In this document: in pieces, positions 1 through 7,869 of the stretch
How positions within the stretch are numbered: the first letter of the stretch is position 1
Layout: each line of letters begins with the position of its first letter
Origin: JALYXS01 sp051003795
GTDB taxonomy: Bacteria; Acidobacteriota; Terriglobia; Bryobacterales; Bryobacteraceae
Reading direction: 5' to 3'
DNA: 9,652 nucleotides
Assembly (NCBI GenBank): GCA_051003795.1
Contig: JBPCKZ010000033.1
Span: 1 to 9,652, forward strand
Made by a program: the position numbers and the translations under genes
The notes under the pieces: model-generated
What the model was told of the DNA's origin: nothing
Seen by the model: the letters and a program-made list of their open reading frames with translations, nothing else
Databases searched by the model: none

Positions 1-3000
1 CCGCCCAGCACTTCAATCGCCTCGTTTCCGCAAATCCGCTCCACGGCCGCGCGAAATTCCCGGTCCGGCCGCACCTTCAAGGGCACGTCCAAGACCACCG
101 AGAAATCCCGCGACGCCTCCAGGCGGAACCGCACCTGCGTCTCTCCCGGTTTCTCTCGAAATAGCTTGCTCAATTGCGACGCCTTGTCGTTTCCGTTGCG
201 CCCCACGCCGACTCGAATCGAAATCAACGACGGCAGCGGCACCCGCGCGACATCGAGCGGAATAATCTCCTGCGCGGAAATCTTGGTCGCGGCGCTCTCC
301 TCCGGCAGCGCCATTCCGCGCACCAGCACGGCCCGATCTTCCACCAGCATCGGGCACAGCCGCTCATACTGCGTCGTGAACACCAGCAGTTCCGTGCAGC
401 CGCCACGATCTTCAAGAGACATCGCCGCCCACGGCTTGCCTTCGCGATTCCGCTTCTTCTGTATTGCCGTGATCACGCCGCACATCGCGACCTCGTTGCC
501 CTTGCTCAACCCTTCGAGGGTCCCGCTGTCGTGCGTCGCCAGTTCGGCGATCTTATCCTCGTACGCATCGAGCGGATGCCCCGTCACGTAAAACCCGAGC
601 ATCTCTTTTTCGCCCAGCAGCTTTTCCTTGAGCGGCCAATCGTTCGCTTTAGGAAGCGGCTTCTCCGCCTGCTCCTCCTCGCTCGCGAACATTCCGCCGA
701 ACAGGCCTTCCTGCCCGCTCAACTTGTCGCGCCAGCACCGCGCGCCCGATTCCATGGCGCCTTCGACGGCCAGCATCAACTGCGCCCGCGTGCCTTCGAG
801 CGCGTCCATTGCGCCGGCGCGAACCAGGCTCTCAATCATTCGCCGGTTAATCGCGGCAGGCTCCACCTTCTCGCAGAACTGATAAATCGAATGAAACTTG
901 CCGACCTGCTCGCGCGGCTTCCGTATCGCCTCGATCGCCGCTTGTCCCACGTTCTTCACCGCGCCCAAGCCGAAACGGATCGCCTCTCCATCCGGCGTAA
1001 AATTCCAGTCGCTGGCGTTGACATCGGGCGGCAACACGGGAATCTTCATGTCCCGGCACTCGTTGATATACTTCACGACCTTCGCGACATTGCCGGTTTC
1101 CGACGTCAGCAGCGCGGCCATGAAATCGACCGGATAATGCGCCTTCAGATAAGCCGTGACGAACGCCAGATAAGCGTAAGCCGCGGAATGCGACTTGTTG
1201 AAGCCGTAGCCCGCGAACTGCTCCATCAGGTCGAAAATCTTTTCTACCTTCTTCGGCGGAAGTCCCTTCGCGCGCGCGCCTTCGACGAAGCGTTGCCGTT
1301 GGGCGGCCATCTCTTCGGCCTTCTTCTTGCCCATCGCGCGCCGCAGGATGTCGGCCTCGCCGAGCGAATAGCCCGCCACGAGGCTCGAAATCTGCATCAC
1401 CTGCTCCTGATACAGAATTACGCCGTAGGTCTCTTCCAGAACTTCTTTCAGCTCGGGTAAATCGTACAGAATGGCCTTGCGCCCATGCTTTCGCTCGATG
1501 AAATCGTCGAGCATGCCGCCTTGAATCGGGCCGGGCCGGTACAGCGCGTTGAGCGCCGTCAAATCCTCAATCCGGCTCGGCTGATAACGCCTCAGAATGT
1601 CGCGCATGCCCGGCGATTCGAACTGAAAAATGCCGCTCGTAAACGCTTTGCAGAAGATCTCGTAGCTCTTGGCATCGTCGAGCGGGAGATCTTCGAGCAC
1701 GATCTTCACGCCGTGCCTGCTCGCGATCAACTTCAGCGCGTCGTCGATCAGCGTGAGCGTCGTGAGCCCCAGGAAATCCATCTTAAGCAGCGACAATTTC
1801 TCGAGGCCGTTCATGTCGTACTGCGTGACGATTTCCTCGCGGTTGGTGCGGTAGAGCGGCACCAGGTTCCGCAGCGGCTCGGGCGAGATTACGACGCCCG
1901 CGGCATGCACCGATGCGTTGCGGGCGAGACCTTCGAGCTTCAGCGCCACCCGCAGCACCTCCGCCATGCGCGCATCGTTCTTGCCCGCCTCGTCGAGCGA
2001 GGGCTCCATTTTCATCGCGTCGGCAAGCCCGATATTCAGCACGTTCGGCACCAGCTTCGTCACGCGCTCGACGTCCGCGAAGCTGATGTCGAGCGCGCGT
2101 CCAACATCCTTAATCGCCGCGCGCGTGGCGAGCGTGTTGAACGTGATAATCTGCGCCACTTGCTCGCGCCCGTACTTCCGCGTGACGTATTGGATCACTT
2201 CGCCGCGCCGGTTCATGCAGAAATCTATATCGATATCGGGCATGCTGATGCGCTCGGGATTCAAGAAGCGCTCGAACAACAGCCCGTACTGCAGCGGATC
2301 GATATCGGTGATCTCCATCGCGTAACTCACCAGGCTTCCCGCCGCCGATCCGCGGCCGGGGCCGACCGGAATCGATTGCTCGCGCGCGAACCGGATGAAA
2401 TCCCAGACGATCAAAAAATAGCCTGAGAACTTCATCTGCTGGATCATGCGGATTTCGAATTCAAGCCGGTCAGCATATTCCGCCATGCCGTGCTTCAGCT
2501 TGCCTGCGTTCTGCATCGCTTCGAGGCGTGGACGCCGTTTTTCGAATCCCTCGCGTGCGACGTACTCGAAGTAGCTGTCCGTCGTGTGTTCCTGGGGGAC
2601 GTCGAATTTCGGGAACGGCTCTTTGACTCTTTCGAGCTTCACCTGGCAGCGCTGCGCGATCTCGAAAGGCCGGTCGACGGCCTCTTCGAGTTCGCCGAAC
2701 ATCCGCATCATTTCCACCCGCGATTTCAGGTAGAACTCGGGATTGTCGAAGCGCATGCGATTGGCGTCGCTCATCGTCTTCCCGGTCTGGATGCACATCA
2801 GAATTTCGTGCGCGCGGGCGTCGTCCTTGCGAAGATAATGCGAATCGTTGGTCGCGACCAGCGGGATGCCCGTCTCGATCGAGAGCCGGTTCAGCGCGGG
2901 CGTGACGACCTTGTCCTGATCGAGGCCGTGGTCCTGCACTTCCAGAAAAAAATTCTCTTTCCCGAAGATGTCGCGATACGCGTGCGCCAGCTTGCGGCCT

Positions 3001-3461
3001 TCGTCATAGCGATCCGCCAGCAGCGTTTCGTTGATGTCCCCGCGCAGGCACGCCGAAAGAGCGATCAGCCCTTTCGAATGGCTGGCGAGCAAATCCTTAT
3101 CGATTCGCGGTTTGTAATAAAACCCTTCGAGGAATCCCGTCGAGACCAGGTTGATGAGATTGCGATACCCTTCCTGGTTCTCGCAGAGCAGCACCAAGTG
3201 GTTGTAGCGGTCCGTGTCGGAGCGCGTCTTGTGGCCCTTTTGCGAAACGTAAACTTCGCAGCCAATCACGGGGTGGACACCTTTCGATTTCGCGGTGTTG
3301 TAGAACTGCACCGCGCCGAAAAGATTGCCATGATCGGTCATCGCGATCGAAGGCATTTTTTGTTCGACCGCGAGATCCATGAGCTGCCCGATTTCGCAAG
3401 CGCCGTCTAAAAGTGAATAATCGGTGTGGCAGTGTAGATGAACGAAAGGGACTTCCGACAT
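1..3461 (-). CDS. dnaE: DNA polymerase III subunit alpha (replicative polymerase), 3' end cut by window edge
   Basis: This encodes the catalytic subunit of the replicative DNA polymerase, which synthesises both chromosome strands in the cytoplasm together with the sliding clamp and clamp loader. From the ATG at 3461 the frame is open for 1153 codons to the left edge; E. coli DnaE has 1160, so only a short C-terminal stretch is probably missing. The PHP domain is at the N-terminus (HLHCHTDYSLLDG at residues 8-20, TDHG at 42-45, NDSHY at 205-209). The C-family polymerase core has PDIDIDF at 408-414, whose D411 and D413 match the E. coli catalytic D401 and D403, and MDFLGL from residue 561, where D562 matches D555. 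A helix-hairpin-helix region lies near 870 (INRRMIESLVRAGA) and an OB-fold near 985-1065. No in-frame start lies just upstream and no good Shine-Dalgarno is visible. The PHP metal-binding residues look intact, unlike E. coli. Identification is near certain. Confidence 0.97.
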   Translation of the reverse strand, partial: MSEVPFVHLHCHTDYSLLDGACEIGQLMDLAVEQKMPSIAMTDHGNLFGAVQFYNTAKSKGVHPVIGCEVYVSQKGHKTRSDTDRYNHLVLLCENQEGYRNLINLVSTGFLEGFYYKPRIDKDLLASHSKGLIALSACLRGDINETLLADRYDEGRKLAHAYRDIFGKENFFLEVQDHGLDQDKVVTPALNRLSIETGIPLVATNDSHYLRKDDARAHEILMCIQTGKTMSDANRMRFDNPEFYLKSRVEMMRMFGELEEAVDRPFEIAQRCQVKLERVKEPFPKFDVPQEHTTDSYFEYVAREGFEKRRPRLEAMQNAGKLKHGMAEYADRLEFEIRMIQQMKFSGYFLIVWDFIRFAREQSIPVGPGRGSAAGSLVSYAMEITDIDPLQYGLLFERFLNPERISMPDIDIDFCMNRRGEVIQYVTRKYGREQVAQIITFNTLATRAAIKDVGRALDISFADVERVTKLVPNVLNIGLADAMKMEPSLDEAGKNDARMAEVLRVALKLEGLARNASVHAAGVVISPEPLRNLVPLYRTNREEIVTQYDMNGLEKLSLLKMDFLGLTTLTLIDDALKLIASRHGVKIVLEDLPLDDAKSYEIFCKAFTSGIFQFESPGMRDILRRYQPSRIEDLTALNALYRPGPIQGGMLDDFIERKHGRKAILYDLPELKEVLEETYGVILYQEQVMQISSLVAGYSLGEADILRRAMGKKKAEEMAAQRQRFVEGARAKGLPPKKVEKIFDLMEQFAGYGFNKSHSAAYAYLAFVTAYLKAHYPVDFMAALLTSETGNVAKVVKYINECRDMKIPVLPPDVNASDWNFTPDGEAIRFGLGAVKNVGQAAIEAIRKPREQVGKFHSIYQFCEKVEPAAINRRMIESLVRAGAMDALEGTRAQLMLAVEGAMESGARCWRDKLSGQEGLFGGMFASEEEQAEKPLPKANDWPLKEKLLGEKEMLGFYVTGHPLDAYEDKIAELATHDSGTLEGLSKGNEVAMCGVITAIQKKRNREGKPWAAMSLEDRGGCTELLVFTTQYERLCPMLVEDRAVLVRGMALPEESAATKISAQEIIPLDVARVPLPSLISIRVGVGRNGNDKASQLSKLFREKPGETQVRFRLEASRDFSVVLDVPLKVRPDREFRAAVERICGNEAIEVLG

Positions 3462-3494
3462 AGTTAGAGTGAACGCGCCGGGGAGGGTGCTTCC

Positions 3495-3500
3495 ATTGTA
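3495..3500 (-). promoter_or_regulatory. Possible -10 box for dnaE
   Basis: On the minus strand this reads TACAAT, five of six bases of the sigma-70 -10 consensus, about 34 bases before the dnaE ATG. The best -35-like match (TTCACG) lies only 14 bases upstream, or 27 for the next repeat copy, so neither spacing is canonical. The box sits at the edge of the 13-bp tandem repeat. This is a tentative call from sequence similarity alone. Confidence 0.25.
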
Positions 3501-3533
3501 GCGTGAAGATGTAGCGTGAAGATGTAGCGTGAA
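3498..3533. repeat. 13-bp tandem direct repeat, about 2.8 copies, upstream of dnaE
   Basis: The unit GTAGCGTGAAGAT occurs at 3498-3510, again perfectly at 3511-3523, and as a partial third copy (GTAGCGTGAA) at 3524-3533. It lies in the 84-base gap between the small secreted protein's stop codon and the dnaE start. It could be a binding site for a regulator, a slippage product, or both. Nothing in the sequence decides between these. Confidence 0.85.
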
Positions 3534-3545
3534 AAGCGGGAAGCG

Positions 3546-3926
3546 CTATTTCTCGCGCTTGAGTTTTACCCTTCCAGTGATGTCGGCGCTCTCTATCGAA
3601 CCGCGCATGTCGCCTTCCATGCGGTCTCCCGACAAAGTCAGAACGAATCTCATCGCGCCTTCCGTGTCGGGGCTGGCGGCTTCGAAGTAAACGGTGTTCC
3701 CTTCCAATTTAGCGTTGCGGATGGGGATGACGTCATTCTCCTCGACCCTTCCGATCTTGCCGGAGAGCGCGCTCGCTTGCTGCTCAAATTGCACCTGAAC
3801 GGGTGTTGTAATGGTTGTGCCGCTGCCTTCATCCTGCACGGCGATGGTCCCGGACCACTTGCCGGTTATGTTTACGGCCGCGCCGACCAGTAACGTAAGA
3901 CAAGGGAGAAGCAGATACTTTTTCAT
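3546..3926 (-). CDS. Small secreted protein of unknown function, 126 aa
   Basis: I do not recognise a named family. The protein starts MKKYLLLPCLTLLVGAAV, a short basic n-region and hydrophobic core typical of a Sec signal peptide, so export to the periplasm or outside is likely. A cysteine at residue 9 is too early for a confident lipobox. The mature part opens with ITGKWSGTI (20-28) and alternates polar and hydrophobic residues through to GRVKLKREK at the end, which suggests an all-beta fold, perhaps lipocalin-like; this is inference. The frame stays open upstream to 4160, but that extension would run through the divergent cyclophilin gene and bury the signal peptide, so the ATG at 3926 is preferred. 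No strong Shine-Dalgarno is seen. It lies 84 bases upstream of dnaE on the same strand, so weak co-transcription is possible, with no functional link evident. Confidence 0.75.
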   Translation of the reverse strand: MKKYLLLPCLTLLVGAAVNITGKWSGTIAVQDEGSGTTITTPVQVQFEQQASALSGKIGRVEENDVIPIRNAKLEGNTVYFEAASPDTEGAMRFVLTLSGDRMEGDMRGSIESADITGRVKLKREK

Positions 3927-3953
3927 GGCGATTTCCGTCGCTTGCTCGCATCC

Positions 3954-3961
3954 AGTATAAT
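3954..3961. promoter_or_regulatory. Overlapping divergent -10 boxes between small secreted protein and cyclophilin
   Basis: The plus strand carries a perfect TATAAT at 3956-3961, 20 bases before the cyclophilin ATG. The minus strand carries TATACT across 3959-3954, 27 bases before the small protein's ATG. No convincing -35 element is found at 16-18 bases for either strand. The 55-base gap between the two start codons must hold both promoters unless one is transcribed from further upstream. The consensus match is visible; promoter function is inferred. Confidence 0.4.
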
Positions 3962-3981
3962 GCGTTTTTCCGTCCAATTTC

Positions 3982-4650
3982 ATGATTCGATTCGCAGCTT
4001 CCACCCTCATGGCGTCCATGCTTATGGCCCAGGCGCCGGCCCACAAGGCTCCGGCCGCCCCAGCTATCCCGCTTCCCGGCGAGCCGGGCGAATACGCCAT
4101 TTTGAACACTTCCATGGGCCGGATCGTGGTTAAGCTCTTCGAGAAAGAGGCTCCGGTCACCGTGCGGAACTTCGTGAGCCTGGCGCGCGGAACCAGGGAA
4201 TGGACCGACCCGAAAACCCATGCGCGGGTGAGGCGGCCTTTCTACAACGGTTTGACTTTCCATCGCGCGATACCGGGATTTATGATTCAGGGCGGCGATC
4301 CGACAGGCTCCGGAATGGGCGACGGCGGCGTGCCGACCATTATCGATGAATTCGATCCGTCGTTGAAATTCGATAAGCCCGGCCGGCTCGCGATGGCGAA
4401 TACCGGTGCGCCCCACACTGGCGGCGTGCAGTTCTTCATTACCGATGGAACGCCGGAGCACCTGAACGGCAAGCATACAATTTTCGGACAGGTAGTGGAA
4501 GGGCAGGATGTCGTCGAGAAGATCGCGCGAGTTCCGCGGGATAGCAACGACAAGCCGAATACGCCTGTCGTAATCAAGAGCGTGCTGATCCGGCGAGTGG
4601 GTCCGGCCCCGGCCGCGACCGGCCATCCGGCGCGAAAAAAAGCGGCTTAA
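3982..4650 (+). CDS. Secreted cyclophilin-type peptidyl-prolyl cis-trans isomerase
   Basis: Cyclophilins catalyse cis-trans isomerisation of X-Pro bonds and assist folding; this one probably acts in the periplasm. The 222-residue protein starts with a signal peptide (MIRFAASTLMASMLMAQA, likely cleaved after AQA at 16-18) and a Pro/Ala-rich linker. The cyclophilin fold runs from about residue 36 to 205. Its active-site signature is FHRAIPGFMIQGGD (93-106), giving R95, F100, M101 and Q103 at the positions of human CypA R55, F60, M61 and Q63. QFFIT (150-154) and LNGKHTIFGQV (161-171) follow. The residue equivalent to CypA W121 is H160, a change often linked to poor cyclosporin binding. An insert at about 71-86 (TREWTDPKTHARVRRP) precedes the FYNG motif. 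The C-terminus is a short basic tail ending ARKKAA. It converges with the receptor gene 7 bases after its stop. Confidence 0.93.
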   Translation: MIRFAASTLMASMLMAQAPAHKAPAAPAIPLPGEPGEYAILNTSMGRIVVKLFEKEAPVTVRNFVSLARGTREWTDPKTHARVRRPFYNGLTFHRAIPGFMIQGGDPTGSGMGDGGVPTIIDEFDPSLKFDKPGRLAMANTGAPHTGGVQFFITDGTPEHLNGKHTIFGQVVEGQDVVEKIARVPRDSNDKPNTPVVIKSVLIRRVGPAPAATGHPARKKAA

Positions 4651-4657
4651 ACGTCAT

Positions 4658-7600
4658 TCAGAAGATGTACTTCAAGGCGAACTGAATCTGCCGGTTTGGC
4701 ACCGACGTACTGGTGATGCGTCCAAACGTGCCGGTCCCCAGTGTTCCGCCCGGGTTGGCGAATTGCGGCGTGTTAAACGCGTTAAAGAACTCCGCCCGGA
4801 ATAAAACGGAATGCGTTTCGAGCCGCGGCATTTTGAAGGACTTCGACGCCGAAAGATCCCACGTGTTCGTGCCTGGCCCAACCAGCGGGTCGCGCGGGGA
4901 GTTGCCGTACATGAGAACCGCGCGCGAAAATGCGGCGGTGTTAAACCACTGGTTGATAGTCTTGTTCGGCATGGTTACGGCTTGGCCCGGTACAAGATTG
5001 GGGCGCTCCCAGAGTCCGTCGTTGTTCTCGCTATCCCCACTCTGTAGGACGTTGAAGGGCAAGCCGCTCGAGAACGTCAGAATGCCACCCGTTTGCCATC
5101 CGCCCAGAATCGCTCCGGGAACGCCGTTCAGCCCTTTGGTGAAAGGAATCTCATACAGGTAGCCAATCACCATCCGATGGCGCTGATCGAGAACGCTGTT
5201 GCCCCGTTCGGCTTTACCGCGATTCCGCGGGTTCTGGCACTGGCACCCGCCGGCGTTAATCGTCTCTCCGGCGTCGTCGATCAGATGGGACCATGTGTAA
5301 GCCGCCGTCAGGCTCAAGCCCTTCGAGAAGCGATGCTCGTAGCGGCTTTGCAGAGAATGGTAAACGGTGTTCGTATCCGGCGAAATCAGGCGGATGCGTG
5401 CGTATTGCGGATAGGGACGCCGCGGCTGGATGGGACCGGGACCCGGATCGGGCTGGTTGAAATTATTCAGGCTGGTGTCCACATGAGTACCTTTGCTGCC
5501 CACCCAGCCGGCCTCCAGGACATCGCTCGAGGTGAATTGATGGGACAACTGGAAGTTGAAATTTTGCATGTAAGCGTTGTGCCGTTTGCGATCCTGCGGA
5601 ATGGAAACGACGTTGAAGATCGGATTGCCGGGATACAAAGAGGCGGGCACGGGGTTCTCAATGGTTGCCACTGGATTCGTCGTGGGGTTGGTGACCGTTA
5701 AGCTTCCAGCGGTCGGCGGGTTTAACTGCAGGATGTTCATGTTGTCAAACTGCGCCGCGCTGTAGAAGATGCCATAGCCGCCGCGAGCCACGGTGTTGCG
5801 CGGCAAGCGCCAGGCAAACCCGAAACGCGGGCTGAAATACAGGTACTGATTCTTATAAATATCCGCCACCTTGCCCGGCTCCGGATAGAGCACGGGATCG
5901 GGCCCAAGGTCGAATCTAAGAGTACGCGTCACGCCATTGATTTCGTGCGGCTGGCCGTAGAAATCGTAGCGGAGGCCGAGGTTCAGGGTAAGGTTGGAGG
6001 TCGCTTTCCAATCGTCCTGCACATATGCTCCGTAGCGCCACTGCCGGATTTTCGAAACCGGAACGCCCTCGGGCGTGAGCGTCGTGCGCGGGTAACCCAG
6101 GATGAAATCCGCCGCGGCATTGCCGGAGAGATCCCCGGTGAATGCCATGTTGCCGAACGGCCAATTATTGGTCGTGGCATCGTCTAGAAGCCGGCGGATG
6201 TCGCCGCCGAACTTCAAGGAATGCGAGCCGTGAATCCAGCTTAGGTTGTCGACGACTTGGTAGGTGCGGCTATTGTCGAGATTAGAGGCCGCCTGGTCGT
6301 CGCCCAGGCCCAGGTAGCCGCTGATGTTCAGCACCGGAAAGCCTTGTTCGTCCTTGCGCAGCGGACGCCCGCTCGGACCACCGACGTTCAGACCGTTGAT
6401 GCCGAGCGAGGCGATCGTAAAGTTAGTATTGGCGCGGGGGCTTAGAACCGACACATTCGCCAGGTTGAACCCGAAGCGCACCTCGTTCAGCAAAGAAGGC
6501 GTGAAGGTGTGAACGTATTGAGCCGAGAGGCTGCTGTTCGGAAAAGTCCCGTTGAAATAAAAATTCGGGTTCAATTCGTAATTGGGAAAGTCGCGGCGCG
6601 AACGGATATAGTGCACGAACACCTGATCGTTCTGGCTAAAGTATTGGTCGACGCGGACAATCCCCTGATCGGTGGTAAGCCGGCCTTGCGTCACGCCCGA
6701 ATAGTTCACCACCCCGGACGTGTTCGGAAGGGGCATGTACTTGTTCACGATTGCCACCGAAACCGGATCCAGGCGGTTCGACGGAATCATATTTCCCGGG
6801 AACGGCTTCCCGTTCAGCGGATCGATAATCGGGGCGTTGGCCGCCGAAAAATTGCCGGACCTCTGATCGGCGGTAAGCACGATGTTGCTGGCGGCGCTCT
6901 CCTGGGTAGACCGGATTCCCTCATAGCCGAGCAGAAAAAAAGTCTTCTCTTTTCGGATTGGACCGGAAACGACTGTCCCGAATTGATTGCGCCGCAGGAT
7001 ATCTTTCGCGAAGGGAGCGGGCCGGAAGTAACTTCGGGCATCCAGCGCATTGTTGCGCAGAAATTCATAGGCCGTCCCGTGGAACTGGTTGGTTCCCGAA
7101 CGAACTTGCAGGTTTACGTTCGCGCCGGCGTTGCCGCCGTATTCCGCAGTGTAATTGCCGCTCTGCACCTTGAATTCCTGGAGGGCGTCGATGATGGGAT
7201 AGAGCGTCACGTAGTTGCTGCGGTTGTTCACCATGGTGATGCCGTCGATGTTGACCTGCATCCACGAATCGCGAGCGCCGTTCGCTATAATGCGCGATCC
7301 ATTGGTGCTGGAGGTAAACTGCGAAGGCTCGGTCACGCGGACTCCCGGCGTGAGCGTGGCCAGTTGCACGAAACTGCGCCCGTTGAGCGGCAGATTGACG
7401 ATGCGCTCCGTACTTATAACCTCGCCCAGCGTGGCGTTTTCCGTCTGCAGCAGCGGAGACGAGCTGGCGATCTCGACCGTCTGCTGCACTTCGCCGATCT
7501 GCATGGCGAAATCGATGCGGGCCTGCTGATTGAGCTGAATGATGACGTTGGCGGTCCGCTCGGTCCGGAAACCTGGGGCCTGAGCCTCGACCGTGTATTG

Positions 7601-7816
7601 GCCGGGCACGAGATAGCGCACCTCATATTTGCCGTCCTGCGCCGTTTTCACGGTACGCGACAGCCCCGTGGCCGGATTGTCGATGACGACGGTTGCACCC
7701 GCGATTACCGCGCCCCCGGGATCGGTAACCGCTCCCAGGATGCCCGTATCCAAAGTCTGGGCCGCCAAAGGCAGAGTCCAGGCGAGTAAAAATTTCGGAA
7801 TGGCGTTGATCTTCAT
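4658..7816 (-). CDS. Oar-like TonB-dependent outer-membrane receptor with N-terminal carboxypeptidase-regulatory-like domain
   Basis: This is a large outer-membrane beta-barrel protein, predicted to take up a ligand with energy from the TonB system; the substrate is unknown. From the ATG at 7816 it has 1052 residues. A signal peptide (MKINAIPKFLLAWTLPLAAQ) is followed by a carboxypeptidase-regulatory-like (Ig-fold) domain at about 22-110, with DGKYEVRYLVPGQYTVEAQAPGF diagnostic. A plug domain lies at about 115-245 (NLPLNGRSFVQLATLTPGV, then NIDGITMVNNRS and QVRSGTNQFHG). The rest is barrel, including GGWQTGGILTFSSGLPFNV near the end. The last residues are LKYIF, and a C-terminal aromatic residue is the usual signal for Bam-mediated insertion. 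A TTG at 7828 is in frame, but it overlaps a GGAG Shine-Dalgarno placed for the ATG. Such receptors are abundant in Acidobacteriota. No tonB, exbB or exbD is nearby. The PIG-L gene 52 bases upstream may share its transcript. Confidence 0.93.
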   Translation of the reverse strand: MKINAIPKFLLAWTLPLAAQTLDTGILGAVTDPGGAVIAGATVVIDNPATGLSRTVKTAQDGKYEVRYLVPGQYTVEAQAPGFRTERTANVIIQLNQQARIDFAMQIGEVQQTVEIASSSPLLQTENATLGEVISTERIVNLPLNGRSFVQLATLTPGVRVTEPSQFTSSTNGSRIIANGARDSWMQVNIDGITMVNNRSNYVTLYPIIDALQEFKVQSGNYTAEYGGNAGANVNLQVRSGTNQFHGTAYEFLRNNALDARSYFRPAPFAKDILRRNQFGTVVSGPIRKEKTFFLLGYEGIRSTQESAASNIVLTADQRSGNFSAANAPIIDPLNGKPFPGNMIPSNRLDPVSVAIVNKYMPLPNTSGVVNYSGVTQGRLTTDQGIVRVDQYFSQNDQVFVHYIRSRRDFPNYELNPNFYFNGTFPNSSLSAQYVHTFTPSLLNEVRFGFNLANVSVLSPRANTNFTIASLGINGLNVGGPSGRPLRKDEQGFPVLNISGYLGLGDDQAASNLDNSRTYQVVDNLSWIHGSHSLKFGGDIRRLLDDATTNNWPFGNMAFTGDLSGNAAADFILGYPRTTLTPEGVPVSKIRQWRYGAYVQDDWKATSNLTLNLGLRYDFYGQPHEINGVTRTLRFDLGPDPVLYPEPGKVADIYKNQYLYFSPRFGFAWRLPRNTVARGGYGIFYSAAQFDNMNILQLNPPTAGSLTVTNPTTNPVATIENPVPASLYPGNPIFNVVSIPQDRKRHNAYMQNFNFQLSHQFTSSDVLEAGWVGSKGTHVDTSLNNFNQPDPGPGPIQPRRPYPQYARIRLISPDTNTVYHSLQSRYEHRFSKGLSLTAAYTWSHLIDDAGETINAGGCQCQNPRNRGKAERGNSVLDQRHRMVIGYLYEIPFTKGLNGVPGAILGGWQTGGILTFSSGLPFNVLQSGDSENNDGLWERPNLVPGQAVTMPNKTINQWFNTAAFSRAVLMYGNSPRDPLVGPGTNTWDLSASKSFKMPRLETHSVLFRAEFFNAFNTPQFANPGGTLGTGTFGRITSTSVPNRQIQFALKYIF

Positions 7817-7822
7817 GGTAGT

Positions 7823-7826
7823 CTCC
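7823..7826 (-). promoter_or_regulatory. Shine-Dalgarno GGAG that fixes the receptor start
   Basis: The minus strand reads GGAG, six bases, then the ATG at 7816. The spacing is ideal for that ATG. The alternative in-frame TTG at 7828 would contain part of this motif and has no Shine-Dalgarno of its own, so the ATG is chosen. Confidence 0.7.
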
Positions 7827-7837
7827 AACTTTCGAAG

Positions 7838-7869
7838 AACCGCGACCGCAAGGGAGCTTTGCCGCGGTT
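7838..7869. repeat. Inverted repeat (hairpin) between PIG-L and receptor genes
   Basis: AACCGCG at 7838-7844 pairs with CGCGGTT at 7863-7869, and GCAA at 7848-7851 pairs with TTGC at 7859-7862. The result is a stem of seven plus four base pairs with a three-base bulge (7845-7847) and a seven-base loop. It touches the last base of the PIG-L stop codon and fills most of the 52-base gap before the receptor start. No U-run follows on the minus transcript, so it is a poor rho-independent terminator. It could set the ratio of the two products by RNA stability or attenuation. Confidence 0.55.

Noticed and set aside
13..357. Stop codon at 13-15 on the minus strand as a possible end or frameshift of dnaE
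   Set aside because: It lies in a different frame. The dnaE frame set by the ATG at 3461 continues open to the edge, reading ERICGNEAIEVLGG.
174..3410. Long open frames on the plus strand (428, 313 and 306 codons at 174-1460, 1485-2426 and 2490-3410)
   Set aside because: They lie antisense to the clearly conserved dnaE frame, have His/Arg/Leu-rich compositions typical of reversed GC-rich codons, and show no recognisable domain.
3927..4160. Upstream extension of the small secreted protein to a start at 4160
   Set aside because: It would overlap the cyclophilin coding region on the other strand and place 78 low-complexity residues in front of a good signal peptide.
4626..4642. Run of seven A at 4635-4641 as a terminator U-run for the receptor transcript
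   Set aside because: No adequate GC-rich stem precedes it on the minus strand; only a four-base-pair stem (GAAG/CTTC) about 20 bases away.
7817..7828. TTG start for the receptor at 7828
   Set aside because: The TTG overlaps the GGAG Shine-Dalgarno that is correctly spaced for the ATG at 7816.
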